A DNA stretch of 64,000 nt from contig NC_053397.1 of NCBI RefSeq assembly GCF_905171765.1, positions 117,858,378 through 117,922,377 of the forward strand, given 5' to 3'. The first letter of the stretch is position 1. Each line of letters opens with the position of its first letter. Below the pieces are notes generated by a model. The model did no database searches and had not been told where the DNA came from. It saw only the letters and a program-made list of their open reading frames with translations. Made by a program: the position numbers and the translations under genes. Of this stretch, positions 22,664 to 32,982 are shown piece by piece. This DNA is from Bufo bufo (taxonomy: Eukaryota; Chordata; Amphibia; Anura; Bufonidae).

Positions 22664-23831
22664 CTACTCTTTCAATAATTTCGAACGGACCTTGCCATTT
22701 AGCACGGTGGGGACGAGAACTAGTACTCTATCCCCTGGCGCAAATGTTCGAATCTTGGCCCCTCTATCATAAATAATTTTCTGTACTCCTTGAGCCCATT
22801 CCATATGTTCCTTAACAATTGGCATGACTGATGAAATCTTGTCCTGCATCTGGGACACATGCTCTATTACACTTTTGTACGGTGTGACCTGTCCTTCCCA
22901 CGTTTCTTTAGCCACATCTAATAAACCACGTGGATGTCTACCATATACAAGCTCAAAAGCTCAAAAGCTGAAAACCCTGTGGATGACTGCGGTACCTCCC
23001 TTATAGCAAACAGCAGATATGGGAGCAAAATTTTTGCCATATTTATCTACCACCTTTTTCAGCATTTGTTTCAGAGTTTTATTAAATCTTTCCACCAATC
23101 CGTCAGTTTGGGGGTGATAGACTGACGTATGTAGCTGGGTAACTTTAAAAAGCCTGCAAAGTTCCTTCATGACATTAGACATAAAGGGGTCGTCCCTTGG
23201 TCTGTGAGTATTTCTTTTGGAATACCAACCCGACTAAACACCTGGACTAGTTCTTTTGCGATTGTATTTGATGAGGTATTGCGCAAAGGTATGGCCTCGG
23301 GATAACGGGTAGCATAATCTATTATGACTAAGATATGCTGGTGACCCAAGCTGACTTTATTAGGGGACCCACCAAATCCATCCCAATGCACTCAAAGGGT
23401 ATTTCAATAATCGGCAGGGGCACCAAAGGGCTGCGGAAATGGGGCATAGGGGCTGTAATCTGACACTGAGGGCAGGATTCACAATATGCTTTAATGTCTC
23501 CATGCATTCCAGGCCAGAAAAACCTCTCTAAAATCCTTTCAGTAGTTTTCTGGATCTCCAAATGGCCACCCATAATGTGTCCATGTGCCAGATCCAGAAC
23601 AGTTCTCCGGTAGGGCTTTGGGACCACTAACTGCTGTACCACCTCCTCTCCCTTCTTGTCTATCTGATACAACAATTCATTCTCTAGAGCCATGTAGGGA
23701 AAAGCCAGCCTAGCACCAGACTCCACAGGATTCCCATGTATCACTTTTATATTCTCTCTGACCCGTGTAAGGGTGGGGTCCTTTAATTGCTCACTTTGAA
23801 AGTCGTCTTTCCTAATGTCTAAGTCAGGCAT
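22664..23831 (-). pseudogene. pol: Gmr1-like no. 1 integrase, lying upstream of RT
   Basis: The zinc finger reads H.HIMGGH ... CESCPQC (about 23480-23590). Catalytic residues are D in GMDLVGPL, D in LTDQGT and E in GLVERFNKTL, all kept although spread over three frames (breaks near 23380 and 23180). The C-terminal part, with GDRVLVLVP, ends at 22664 by shift. RT follows after about 190 bp. Confidence 0.88.
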
Positions 23832-23855
23832 ACCCTGGAGAGCTACCCCTTCAGT

Positions 23856-24281
23856 CTAAGTCTCTGATGTGGACTCATCTAGGTCCCCTGCCATAACAGA
23901 CAATGGAAAAGGGGTGGAGCTATCTGCCGATACCTCAACTACATCCCCTAGTGGGGAATCCTCTAAAAGCTCTGGGCCTATATCAGATGCTGTCAATATC
24001 TGCGGTGTACTTCTTTTTGTTTCCAACTTGGATTCCCATAATTTCAAAAAATGTAGAAAATCTCTCCCAAGAATAACCTCATGCAGTAGTGCTGGGACTA
24101 CTCCAACTTTATGACACACAGACCCATAGGGGGTGGTAATATAAGCAAGAGTAGTCTGGTATTTACATGTATCCCCATGCACACAAGTCACAGTGAACAT
24201 GTCTGATTGACTGTCAGAGGGGGCTATAAGGCCGGCTTTCACCAGAGTTACTACACTCCCTGAGTCTAGCAGCGCAGTCAC
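23856..24281 (-). pseudogene. pol: Gmr1-like no. 1 protease
   Basis: An open stretch with the active site LLDSGSVVTLV and the second conserved block HEVILGRDFLHFL, typical of retropepsin. It lies between the gag zinc knuckle and integrase. A stop separates it from integrase, and another from gag. Confidence 0.85.
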
Positions 24282-24429
24282 ACTCTAATTATCTACTTTT
24301 AATTCACACAAATGTTTTCACTGTCTGAACCTGCTGCAGTACACACCACTTGCGCAAACATAGACATGCGTTTTTTTCATAAAGGCAACATCACATTGCA
24401 TAGGTTCAGTAGTCATAGGACAGTTCACT

Positions 24430-25365
24430 GCAATGTGTCCCAACCCATTACACCGAAAACATCTTATGGGACCTTTGTTTAGTCCAACATTATACCTCTT
24501 GGGCTTTCCTTAGCCCACAGTCTCATTATCTTCTTCACTTAAAGTCTTTACATTTCTCCCAGTTCCCTTAAGCCCCGGAACAGTCTTACCCGGAACCCTT
24601 GGACTCCGTGGGGTTGAGAGCTGAGAGTTATTTAGAAGATCCTCAGCCACAGAGTATCGCTCCACCAGGTCAATAAGCTAGTCTGCTGAATTAGGGTACC
24701 CATGGCTCACCCACTTCTTTAGGGCTGGGGGTAGAGACCTCAGGAACTTGTCGAGGACCACCCGCTGCACGACGTCAGGTACTGATAACATCTCGGGTTG
24801 TAGCCATTTTCAGGACAAATGGATGAGATCAAACATCTGCGAGCGTGGTGGTTTATCCATTTTATATGTCCACTGATGTACTCGTTGTGCTCTAACTGCT
24901 AGGGTAACACCTAGCCGAGCCATGATCTCCGACTTAAGTTTATCATAGTCCTTGGCCCTCCAGCCTCAGGTTCCTGATCAAAATAAGCTTTTTGAGCTTC
25001 ACCTGCAAGAAACGGGGCAGCAGTCCTGCCCACCGTGGCTTTGGCCACACTTCCCGCACTGCTGTCCTCTCAAATGTAGCCAGGTAAGCTTCCACATCAT
25101 CCTCTGCTGTTATCTTTTGCAAAAAATGACCCACATAGAAAGTTGTCTGCTCTTTTCCTGGCTGTGTCACTGGAAGACTTGCCACACGCTGCACCACTTC
25201 CTGCAAGATTTGGCGGTCTTTATTCGCGGCCTCTATCAGGGTCGTTAGCTGTGCAGACAGTAAGCGGTTTGCTTCTTGCTGGGTTGCATTTGTACGCTGT
25301 TGTTCTCTGGTTGCCTCCTGCTGGGCTGCCGCAGACTGTATTAGGGCCTTTACTACGTCATCCAT
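24430..25365 (-). pseudogene. gag: Gmr1-like no. 1 gag, with SCAN-like segment and zinc knuckle
   Basis: It starts MDDVVKALIQSAAAQQ and has a glutamine-rich coiled-coil-like N-terminus. After a frameshift near 24943, a segment at about 24650-24780 reads DKFLRSLPPALKKWV, then a stop, then LIDLVERYS. This resembles the SCAN domain (FL..LP..L..WV....P.S...L..L.E). A CCHC knuckle CFRCNGLGHIAVNC lies at about 24430-24475. The gag C-terminus has several stops. Confidence 0.82.
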
Positions 25366-25668
25366 TTTCAGACTGTTAAAGTTTTGCCCGCATCCTCCAC
25401 CACTTGTGGGGGGTTAAGCTCTGGATCGCCTTTGGTGGGGTCAAAAGACACTTATCTGTTTCATACAATTCCGACCAGCCACCAAGATATAAGTTTTCAG
25501 CTGGCCTGGAGCCAGGTTTATCGAGCAGGTTGCATAAATAAAATAGAACAAACATAAAATCTTGCTTGTCCAGCACTTACTAAACATCAATGGTTCTTAT
25601 CTATCCGCTGGAGGGCTTCTCCCGGCCAGCTCACAAAACAAGGCTTCAGCGACCTAGTACTCACGGTT
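25366..25668 (-). other. Leader between 5' LTR and gag of Gmr1-like no. 1
   Basis: Non-coding leader with no recognisable primer-binding site beginning TGG next to the LTR end. Nothing else seen. Confidence 0.5.
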
Positions 25669-25881
25669 TGCTCACTCACACAGACATGCTTTCTGTGTCC
25701 CGAGGCAGAGAGAGAGAGAGAGAGAGAGTGACTGACCTCCTGGCTCTGTTATATCCCCACCCTCAGTGCTGCTTCATTAATTACCTCACAGGTGAGAGTC
25801 TTTCACCTGCTACTTCACATAGGAGAGGAATCTTGGGGAAATATACCTCCCTTCCACTACCAATCCAGCATTGGTGTCACA
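25669..25881 (-). repeat. 5' LTR of Gmr1-like no. 1
   Basis: It matches 20941-21145 apart from about four bases and four extra GA units. It starts TGCTCACTC and ends GGTGTCACA on the + strand. Confidence 0.88.
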
Positions 25882-25884
25882 ATA

Positions 25885-27477
25885 TACAAACCGGATTCCA
25901 AAAAAGTTGGGACACTAAACAAATTGTGAATAAAAACTGAATGCAATGATGTGGAGATGGCAAATGTCAATATTTTTTATTTGTAATAGAACGTAGATGA
26001 CAGATCAAACGTTTAAATGTATCATTTTAAAGGAAAAATACGTTGATTCCAATTTTCACGGTGTCAACAAATCCCAAAAAAGTTGGGACAAGTAGCAATA
26101 AGAGGCTGGAAAAAGTAAATTTGAGCATAACGAAGAGCTGGAAGACCAATTAACACTAATTAGGTCAATTGGCAACATGATTGGGTATAAAAAGAGCTTC
26201 TCAGAGTGGCAGTGTCTCTCAGAAGCCAAGATGGGTAGAGGATCACCAATTCCCACAATGTTGCGCAGAAAGATAGTGGAGCAATATCAGAAAGGTGTTA
26301 CCCAGCGAAAAATTGCAGAGACTTTGCATCTATCATCATCAACTGTGCATAACATCATCCGAAGATTCAGAGAATCTGGAACAATCTCTGTGCGTAAGGG
26401 TCAAGGCCGTAAAACCATACTGGATGCCCGTGATCTCCGGGCCCTTAAACGACACTGCACCACAAACAGGAATGCTACTGTAAAGGAAATCACAGAATGG
26501 GCTCAGGAATACTTCCAGAAACCATTGTCAGTCAACACAATCCACCGTGCCATCCGCCGTTGCCAGCTGAAACTCTACAGTGCAAAGAAGAAGCCATTTC
26601 TAAGCAAGATCCACAAGCTCAGGCGTTTTCACTGGGCCAGGGATCATTGAAAATGGAGTGTGGCAAAATGGAAGACTGTTCTGTGGTCAGACGAGTCACG
26701 ATTCGAAGTTCTTTTTGGAAATCTGGGACGCCATGTCATCCGGACCAAAGAGGACAAGGACAACCCAAGTTGTTATCAACGCTCAGTTCAGAAGCCTGCA
26801 TCTCTGATGGTATGGGGTTGCATGAGTGCGTGTGGCATGGGCAGCTTGCATGTCTGGAAAGGCACCATCAATGCAGAAAAATATATTCAGGTTCTAGAAC
26901 AACATATGCTCCCATCCAGATGTCATCTCTTTCAGGGAAGACCCTGCATTTTTCAACAAGATAATGCCAGACCACATTCTGCATCAATCACAACATCACA
27001 TGGCTGCGTAGGAGAAGGATCCGGGTACTGAAATGGCCAGTCTGCAGTCCAGATCTTTCACCTATAGAGAACATTTGGCGCATCATAAAGAGGAAGGTGC
27101 AACAAAGAAGGCCCAAGACGATTGAACAGTTAGAGGCCTGTATTAGACAAGAATGGGAGAGCATTCCTATTTCTAAACTTGAGAAACTGGTCTCCTCGGT
27201 CCCCAGACGTCTGTTGAGTGTTGTAAGAAGAAAGGGAGATGCCACACAGTGGTGAAAATGGCCTTGTCCCAACTTTTTAGGGATTTGTTGACACCATGAA
27301 ATTCTGATTCAACATATTTTTCCCTTAAAATGGTACATTTTCTCAGTTTAAACTTTTGTTCCGTGATTTATGTTCTATTCTGAATAAAATATTAGAAGTT
27401 GGCACCTCCACATCATTGCATTCAGTTTTTATTCACGATTTGTATAGTGTCCCAACTTTTTTGGAATCCGGTTTGTA
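25885..27477 (+). mobile_element. Tc1/mariner element B
   Basis: TA at 25883-25884 and 27478-27479 flanks a 1,593-bp element with ends TACAAACCGGATTCC and GGAATCCGGTTTGTA. The motif AAAGTTGGGACA recurs within each end (for example 25901 and 26078), an IR/DR layout. The transposase is on the + strand and broken. I recognise the sequence as a Tc1 family found in very similar form in other vertebrates. Confidence 0.92.
26231..27254 (+). pseudogene. Tc1-type transposase B, two lesions
   Basis: It begins MGRGSPIPTMLRRKIVEQYQ. The helix-turn-helix domains (KIAETLHLSSSTVHNIIRRF) are intact. A TGA at 26648-26650 follows HWARDH. Beyond it the same frame gives VLWSDESRFEVLFG (first D) and IFQQDNARPHSASIT (second D). 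A net two-base shift near 26993-26998 changes frame, after which WPVCSPDLSPIENIW (E) and the end GDATQW are read. With these two lesions only, the copy is fairly young. Confidence 0.92.
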
Positions 27478-27586
27478 TATAGAATTCAGTTTTACTTAGT
27501 TAGTGTTGATTTTTGCATTTTTGTGCGTGAGTGCATCCTGCAATTTTTTTTTTACTTTTTTCTCTAAACCAAGTTTTCTCTAACCA

Positions 27587-28556
27587 AGTTTGCTGAGGTG
27601 TACACTCCTGATGGAAATGTCTGTGTAGATGAGTTCCTATTACTTTTCAAAGGGAGGATTAGAATTTGCCATTACCTGCCTAGCAAACGTATGGCATTAA
27701 GATTTACAAACTTACGAAGGGAAATATTCCCGGATAGAACCCCCAGAATGCCCCCCCCCCCCCATCCTAGGAGTTAGTGGGAAGATCGTGTGGGACTTGC
27801 TGCACCCACTGCTACTTAAGGGTTACCACCTCTATGTGGATAACTATTATACCAGCATACACCTATTCATGTCCCTAACTGCCACAGATACTGTGGCTTG
27901 TGGCACAGTGCACAAAAATCAGAGAGGCCTCCCTAGATCCCTGGTAGGGCAACCACTGAGAATGGGTGAAAGTAGGGTTCTCCTCCATGAGAAAATGCTG
28001 GTGGTTAAGTACAAGGACAAGAGGGACATCCTTGTACTGACCACCATTTACACTAACACCAGCTCCCCTGCTCCTGTACGAGGTACCACAACCACTACCA
28101 CCAAACCAGTTTGTATCCTGGACTACAACAGGCACATGGGAGGGGTGGATCTTTCAGATCAACTTCTGAAGCCCTACAGTGCCACACGAAAAACGAAAGA
28201 GTGGTACAAAAAGATGGCCGTACACATTTTACAGATGGAAATGTGCAATGCGTACGTGCCATTTCAATCTGCAGGCCACACAGGAACTTTCCTTCAGTTA
28301 CAAGAGGTGGTTATCAAGGCCATCATTTTTCAAAGCTAGCCTGGGGAGGGTCCCAGTACTTCAGGAAGTCATGGTGCCCGTGTTGTACCAGGGCAACATT
28401 TTCCAGGTCAAGTCCCCCAGACAGCAAGGAAGGGAAGGACCCAAAAAAGATGCAGGGTGTGTTCCAAAAGGGGGATAAGGAAAGACACCATTTACCCCTG
28501 AAAAACCTGGCCTGTGCATGCAGGAGTGTTTTAAAAACTACCACTATCCATGGAGT
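27587..28556 (+). pseudogene. piggyBac transposase, C-terminal two-thirds
   Basis: The reading FAEVYTPDGNVCVDEFLLLF contains the conserved VDE catalytic motif (second acidic residue region). It goes on through a poly-C stretch to GKIVWDLLHPLL, then the YHLYVDNYYTS motif holding another catalytic Asp, KYKDKRDILVLTT, and DYNRHMGGVDLSDQ with the last Asp. This frame ends at 28339. A decayed cysteine-rich tail (PKKDAGC, GLCMQECFKNYH) is visible to about 28556 in other frames. The N-terminal domain is absent. Not functional. Confidence 0.88.
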
Positions 28557-29236
28557 ATTATTTTTAATTTCATCCATGATGTACCCTGTAGTTTTACCAC
28601 ATTATATCTCCGATTTAGTCCGCATAGCTTACGATCAACCACTACATATTCATTTCTGTGAAACACCTGTTAGGTCAAAAGTGCCTTTTGCACCCCTTAA
28701 AATGTTCGTACGGGGGTGCTCTTCCCAAAATAGGGTCACTTCTTGGGGTTTTTAATATCTGGGGACCTCAGGAAACTTTTAAATGCGACATGGCACCTAA
28801 AATTCATGTCTGCCAATTCAGGTCAGCAAAATCCATATTTTGACTCTAGAGCCCTGCTGTGCGCCCATACTTCAGTACTTCAGTTTTTGAGCACATATGG
28901 GGTGTTGCCGTATTCGGGGGGAAAATGGGAAACAAATTTTGGGGTGCATTTTGTCCTGTTACCATTAGGGAAAGTGAAAAAAATGTGGGTGTAAAGCAAC
29001 TTTTTCTAGAAAAAAATTAAATTTTTAATTTTCACTGCCAAGTGTTTCCTAATTCTAGGAAACACCTTTGAGGTCAAAGTGCTCACTACACACCTTGAAA
29101 GATTCCTTGAGGGCTGTAGTTTCCAAATTGGAGTTACTTTTTGGGGTTTTCCATTGTATGGCCACCTTAGGGTGTCTTTATATTCGAAATAGCTCCCAAT
29201 AACCATTACAGCTAAATCCGCTCTCCTAAAGCCATA

Positions 29237-29560
29237 GGCCTCATGCACATGACCATTGTTTTGGTCCGCATCCGAGCCACAGTTTTTGTGGCTTGGATGC
29301 AGACCCTTTCACTTCAATGGGGCCGCAAAAGTTGCGGACAGCACTCCGTGTGCTGTCTGCATCCGTTGCTCCGTTCCGTGGTCTGCAAAAAAAATATAAC
29401 CTGTCCTATTCTTGTCCGTTTTGCGGACAAGAATAGGCAGTTATATTAATGGTTGTCCGCGCCGTTCCTCAAATTGCGGAACGCACACGTAAGCCATCCG
29501 TGTTTTGCGTATCTGTAATTTGCAGACCGCAAGACACACAACGGTCGTGTGCATGAGGCC
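29237..29560. mobile_element. Foldback MITE (GGCCTCATGCACA family)
   Basis: The ends GGCCTCATGCACATGACC and its near reverse complement, with ATA on both sides, enclose 324 bp. The interior is itself palindromic around CTTGTCCGTTTTGCGGACAAG at about 29412-29432. No coding capacity. Confidence 0.85.
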
Positions 29561-30309
29561 ATATGGTGCTCCTTCTACTCTGAAGCCTGCTGTGCGCCCA
29601 TAGATCAGTTTATGAGCATATATGGGGTGTTTCTGTTCACTCCAGAATCAGGGTAATAGATTTTGAGTTTTGTTTGGCTGTTAATCATTGATGTGTTGCA
29701 GAAAAAAGAAAAAAAAAATTAAATCTGCAAAAAAAATGTGAAACTTTGAAATTTCATACCCATTTTCCTTTAATTCTTGTGGGGCACCTAATGGGTTAAT
29801 AAAGTTTGTAAAATCAGATTTGAATAGCTTGAGGGTTGTAGTTTGTAAAATGGAGTGATTTATGGGTGGTTTCTAATATGTAAGTCCCACAAAGTGACTT
29901 CATAACTGAACTGGTCCTTAAAAAATTGGGTTTTGGAAATTTTCTTAAAAGTTTTAAGATTTGCTTCTAAACTTCTAAGCCTTCTAATGTCCCCCCCCCC
30001 CCCCCCCCACAAAAAAATTTCATTTTCAAAATAATCCAGATATGAAGTAGACATGGGAAATGTAAAGTAATAACTATTTTAAAAGCAGAGAAATTGAAAT
30101 TTGCTAATTTGCAAATTTTTCAATTTTTTTTATAAATAAAAATTGTATATTTTGACTCAAATTTACCACTGCCACGAAGTACAATATGTGACAAGAAAAC
30201 AGTCCCAGAATGGCTTGGATAAGTTATCACCACATAAAGTGACATATGTCAGATTTGCAAAAAATGGCCTGGTCCTTAAGGTGAAAAATGGCAGGGTCCA
30301 GAAGGGGTA

Positions 30310-31078
30310 AATTGATATATATGCAAGGCCCTTGCACTTATTGTTAGTTGCCTATTTAAAAGGGTTTTCCAGTTAAACACACAGAGAAATACACCAGCAG
30401 TCAACTGTGTTTAACATATCTTCCTCGGGATTTCAACTACATACCTTCTGTATGTCAGGCAGAAGAGTTACCACACTACAGACCTGCTCTGTTGAAACGG
30501 CTGAATTTTCTGTGCTTAAAGGCTATGGACACCTTTGTGCACTAAAAATCAATAACCCCATATCTTACTGTAATGCAGCATATAAATTGCACTTGTTAGT
30601 TTACTTATCAGCTTTGCTTCACATTGCATTCAGAAATGCTCTTCTATGAGAATCACTCACTGTTTCTCATGCCTCTTCAGCTCTGTGGGGGTTTTGTTTT
30701 GATTTCACATGCACCCGCACAAGCTCTTATGCCCCGCTCCCATGTCCTGTTACATAGCACAGCTAGCAGCCACTTCCATACAGACTACTTGTAATCAGCA
30801 GATCTATTTCTCACTTTCCATTCTGTAGAAAGTACATTATTTGTGGACAGCAATAGATATTTCTGCTGATAACTTTAGTGCAGCGATCTACAGTCAGAAC
30901 CAGGGCGTTATAAGCAGGATATAGATCTCATTAATGACAGCTCTCAGATGGTCACTGCATGCTGTCTCTTCTGAACACAGTATTGTGTGCAGTCCGCACA
31001 GTGAGCTGTCACTTTTCCCACACAGATTAGTACAGTGTGACGACACACAATGCTATGTACACATATAAGTACACAGTA
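30310..31078. other. Unassigned stretch
   Basis: About 770 bp with no coding signal I trust and no clear terminal repeats. A short AAAAGGGTTTTCCAGTTAAA near 30357 recalls the end of frog TTAA-type MITEs but its partner was not found. Confidence 0.4.
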
Positions 31079-31245
31079 GGGGAGATTTATCAAAACTAGT
31101 GCAAAGGAATACTGGTTTAGTCGCCCATAGCAACCAATCAGAATCCTGTATTCATTTTCCAAAGGAGCTATGAAAAATGAAAGGTGGAATCTGATTGGTT
31201 GCTAGGGGCAACTAAGCAAGTTCTACTTTACACCAATTTGAAAAA
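31079..31245. mobile_element. Foldback MITE (GGGGAGATTTATCAAA family)
   Basis: It starts GTAGGGGAGATTTATC; CATAGCAACCAATCAGAATC near the left is mirrored by GATTGGTTGCTAGGGGCAAC on the right, so the element folds into a long hairpin. The far right terminus is degraded. Confidence 0.75.
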
Positions 31246-31271
31246 TGACTATTATAATGACAGCACTCTCA

Positions 31272-31540
31272 AACACTTTATTCACCCCTGTGGTCGCAAT
31301 GTTTTTTAGCTCATTCACAGAGCCTTTTTTCAACCTATGAGCTGAAACATTGCGACTAGTGTTTCAAGTTCGGTGTACAAGGTTCAGGTTATCTAAGAAT
31401 TCCGTTATGAATTCCACTGCCAAATCCATAACGGAATTACCGTAGATAACCCGAACCTGAACCTTTTATGCCGAACTTGAAATACAAGTTAGCTCATCCC
31501 TAGTTGTGACCACAGTGGTGAATAAAGTGTTTTTCCTTTT
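31272..31540. repeat. Inverted repeat split by a hAT MITE
   Basis: CACTTTATTCACCCCTGTGG (31275) is mirrored by CCACAGTGGTGAATAAAGTG (31512). The right arm directly follows the hAT MITE, so the pair was one hairpin before the insertion. Confidence 0.65.
31357..31502. mobile_element. hAT-type foldback MITE
   Basis: The right end reads GCTCATCCCTA (TAGGGATGAGC reversed), a hAT-like terminus; the left end has lost about 15 bases after TAG. TTCAAGTTCGG and CCGAACTTGAA, and AACGGAATT and AATTCCGTT, pair as a hairpin. Flanks ATTGCGAC and GTTGTGAC fit an 8-bp duplication with two changes. Confidence 0.75.
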
Positions 31541-31676
31541 ACTCATTTTTTGTGAGAGTGCTGCCATTATTTTGTATTCTTATACTGTCCTGGATTTGTT
31601 GCCGTATCTGTTGGCCTGCACCTCCATATTTATATTTGGCCTGATGTGCTGCCATTGTCATAAATATGTATATATA

Positions 31677-32916
31677 GTGCTGCCCATAATTATTCATACC
31701 ACTGTCAAATTTTGACTTAAAGTTACTTTTATTCAACCAGCAAGTAATTTTTTGACGGGAAATGACATAGGTGTCTCCCAAAAGATAATAAGACGATGTA
31801 CAAGAGGCATTATTGTGGGAAAAAAACATTTCTCAACTTTTATTTACATTTGAGCAAAAAATACAAGATGTTTCGCACTGTGGAAAATCTCAGAGGACGT
31901 GGTTGGAAGCCAAAATTGACACCTGTGTTGGCCAGGAGGATAGTTAGAGAGGTGAAAAAGAATCCAAGGATCACCACCAAAGCCATCCTGGTGAATCTGG
32001 GCTCTGCTGGTGGCAATGTCTCAAGGCAGATAATCCAACGGACACTGCACACTGCTGGGTTCCACTTCTCCAGATAAGGAATACAAAAGCTCGCTTGGCC
32101 TTTGCAAAAGCTCATCTGGACAAAGAAGACTTCTGGTCTTCTGTGTTATGGTCAGATGAAATTTTATTGTTTACTTACAATGATGTTTCCTTCATTTGGC
32201 ATAAAAAAAGGAGAAGTCTTCAACCCAAAGAACACCACCCCCACTGTCAAACATGGTGGTGGGAACCTAATGCTTTGCGGGTGTTTTTCAGCCAATTGAC
32301 CAGGAAACCTAATCACAGTAAACGGCACCATGAAAAAAGAGTAATACATGAGGATTCTCAGCGACAACATCAGGCAGTCTGCAGAGAAACTTGGCCTTGG
32401 GCACCAGTGGACATTTCAGCATGACAATGACCCAAAACATACAGCTAAAGTGGTGAAGAAATGGTTAGCAGACAACAACATTAACGTTTTGGAGTGGCCC
32501 AGCCAGAGTCCAGACTTGAATCCAATTGAGAATCTGTGGCGGGAGCTAAAGATCAGGGTGATGGCAAGAAGAGCCTCCGACCTGAAAGATTTGGAGCTCA
32601 TTGCTAAAGATGAATAGGGAAAAATACCTGTGGAGACATGCAAAAAGCTGGTCTGCGATTATAGGAAGCATTTGATTGCTGTAATAGCCAATAAAGGCTT
32701 TTCTATTGATTATTGAGAAGGGCATGAATAATTTTGGACTGGACACTTTTTGCTCAAATGTAAATAAAAGCTGAGAAATGTTTTTTTTCACAATAATGCC
32801 TCTTGTACATCGTCTTATTATCTTTTGGGAGACACCTATGTCATTTCCCGTCAAAAAATTACTTGCTGGTTGAATAAAAGTCAAAATTTGCCAGGGGTAT
32901 GAATAATTATGGGCAG

Positions 32917-32919
<3 letters not shown>
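31677..32919 (+). mobile_element. Tc1/mariner element C
   Basis: It is flanked by TA, with long inverted repeats of about 190 bp that begin GTGCTGCCCATAATTATTCA. The interior carries a broken transposase without its N-terminus. The right end runs directly into an AT microsatellite. Confidence 0.92.
31866..32716 (+). pseudogene. Tc1-type transposase C, N-terminally deleted
   Basis: The reading starts within the second DNA-binding unit (ENLRGRGWKPKLTPVLARRI), so the first helix-turn-helix is gone. After a stop or shift near 32075 the catalytic core appears in pieces: a damaged first Asp region, [25 protein letters not shown] with the second Asp, and [11 protein letters not shown] with the Glu. 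A TAG at 32615-32617 precedes the C-terminus ending IANKGFSIDY. At least four lesions. Confidence 0.88.

Positions 32920-32979
<60 letters not shown>
32920..32979. repeat. (AT)n microsatellite, about 60 bp
   Basis: Pure AT dinucleotides separate Tc1 C from Tc1 D. TA is the target of both. Confidence 0.95.

Positions 32980-32982
<3 letters not shown>

Larger units (their letters stand above)
20941..25881 (-). mobile_element. Gmr1-like gypsy element no. 1 (integrase before RT)
   Basis: LTRs of 205 and 213 bp flank gag, protease, integrase, RT and RNase H, in that order on the - strand. Integrase upstream of RT is the Ty1/copia-like order that marks the Gmr1 group of Ty3/gypsy elements. The LTRs differ by about four substitutions and an 8-bp GA-repeat length difference. 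All genes are broken. The left neighbour bases CAGTT do not recur at the right edge, where a Tc1 lies almost against the LTR, so the target duplication is unclear. Confidence 0.88.
27480..30309 (+). mobile_element. Decayed piggyBac element (3' two-thirds)
   Basis: Transposase remains (27587-28556) are followed by a long AT-rich 3' region sharing motifs with the element at 16481-19220 (GGTCACTT.TTGGGG, GACATGGCACCTAAAA, ACCACATAAAGTGACATATG). The right end, GGCAGGGTCCAGAAGGGGTAAA, resembles a piggyBac terminus with decayed TTAA. The 5' end is missing or unrecognisable. A MITE is nested at 29237-29560. Confidence 0.78.
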
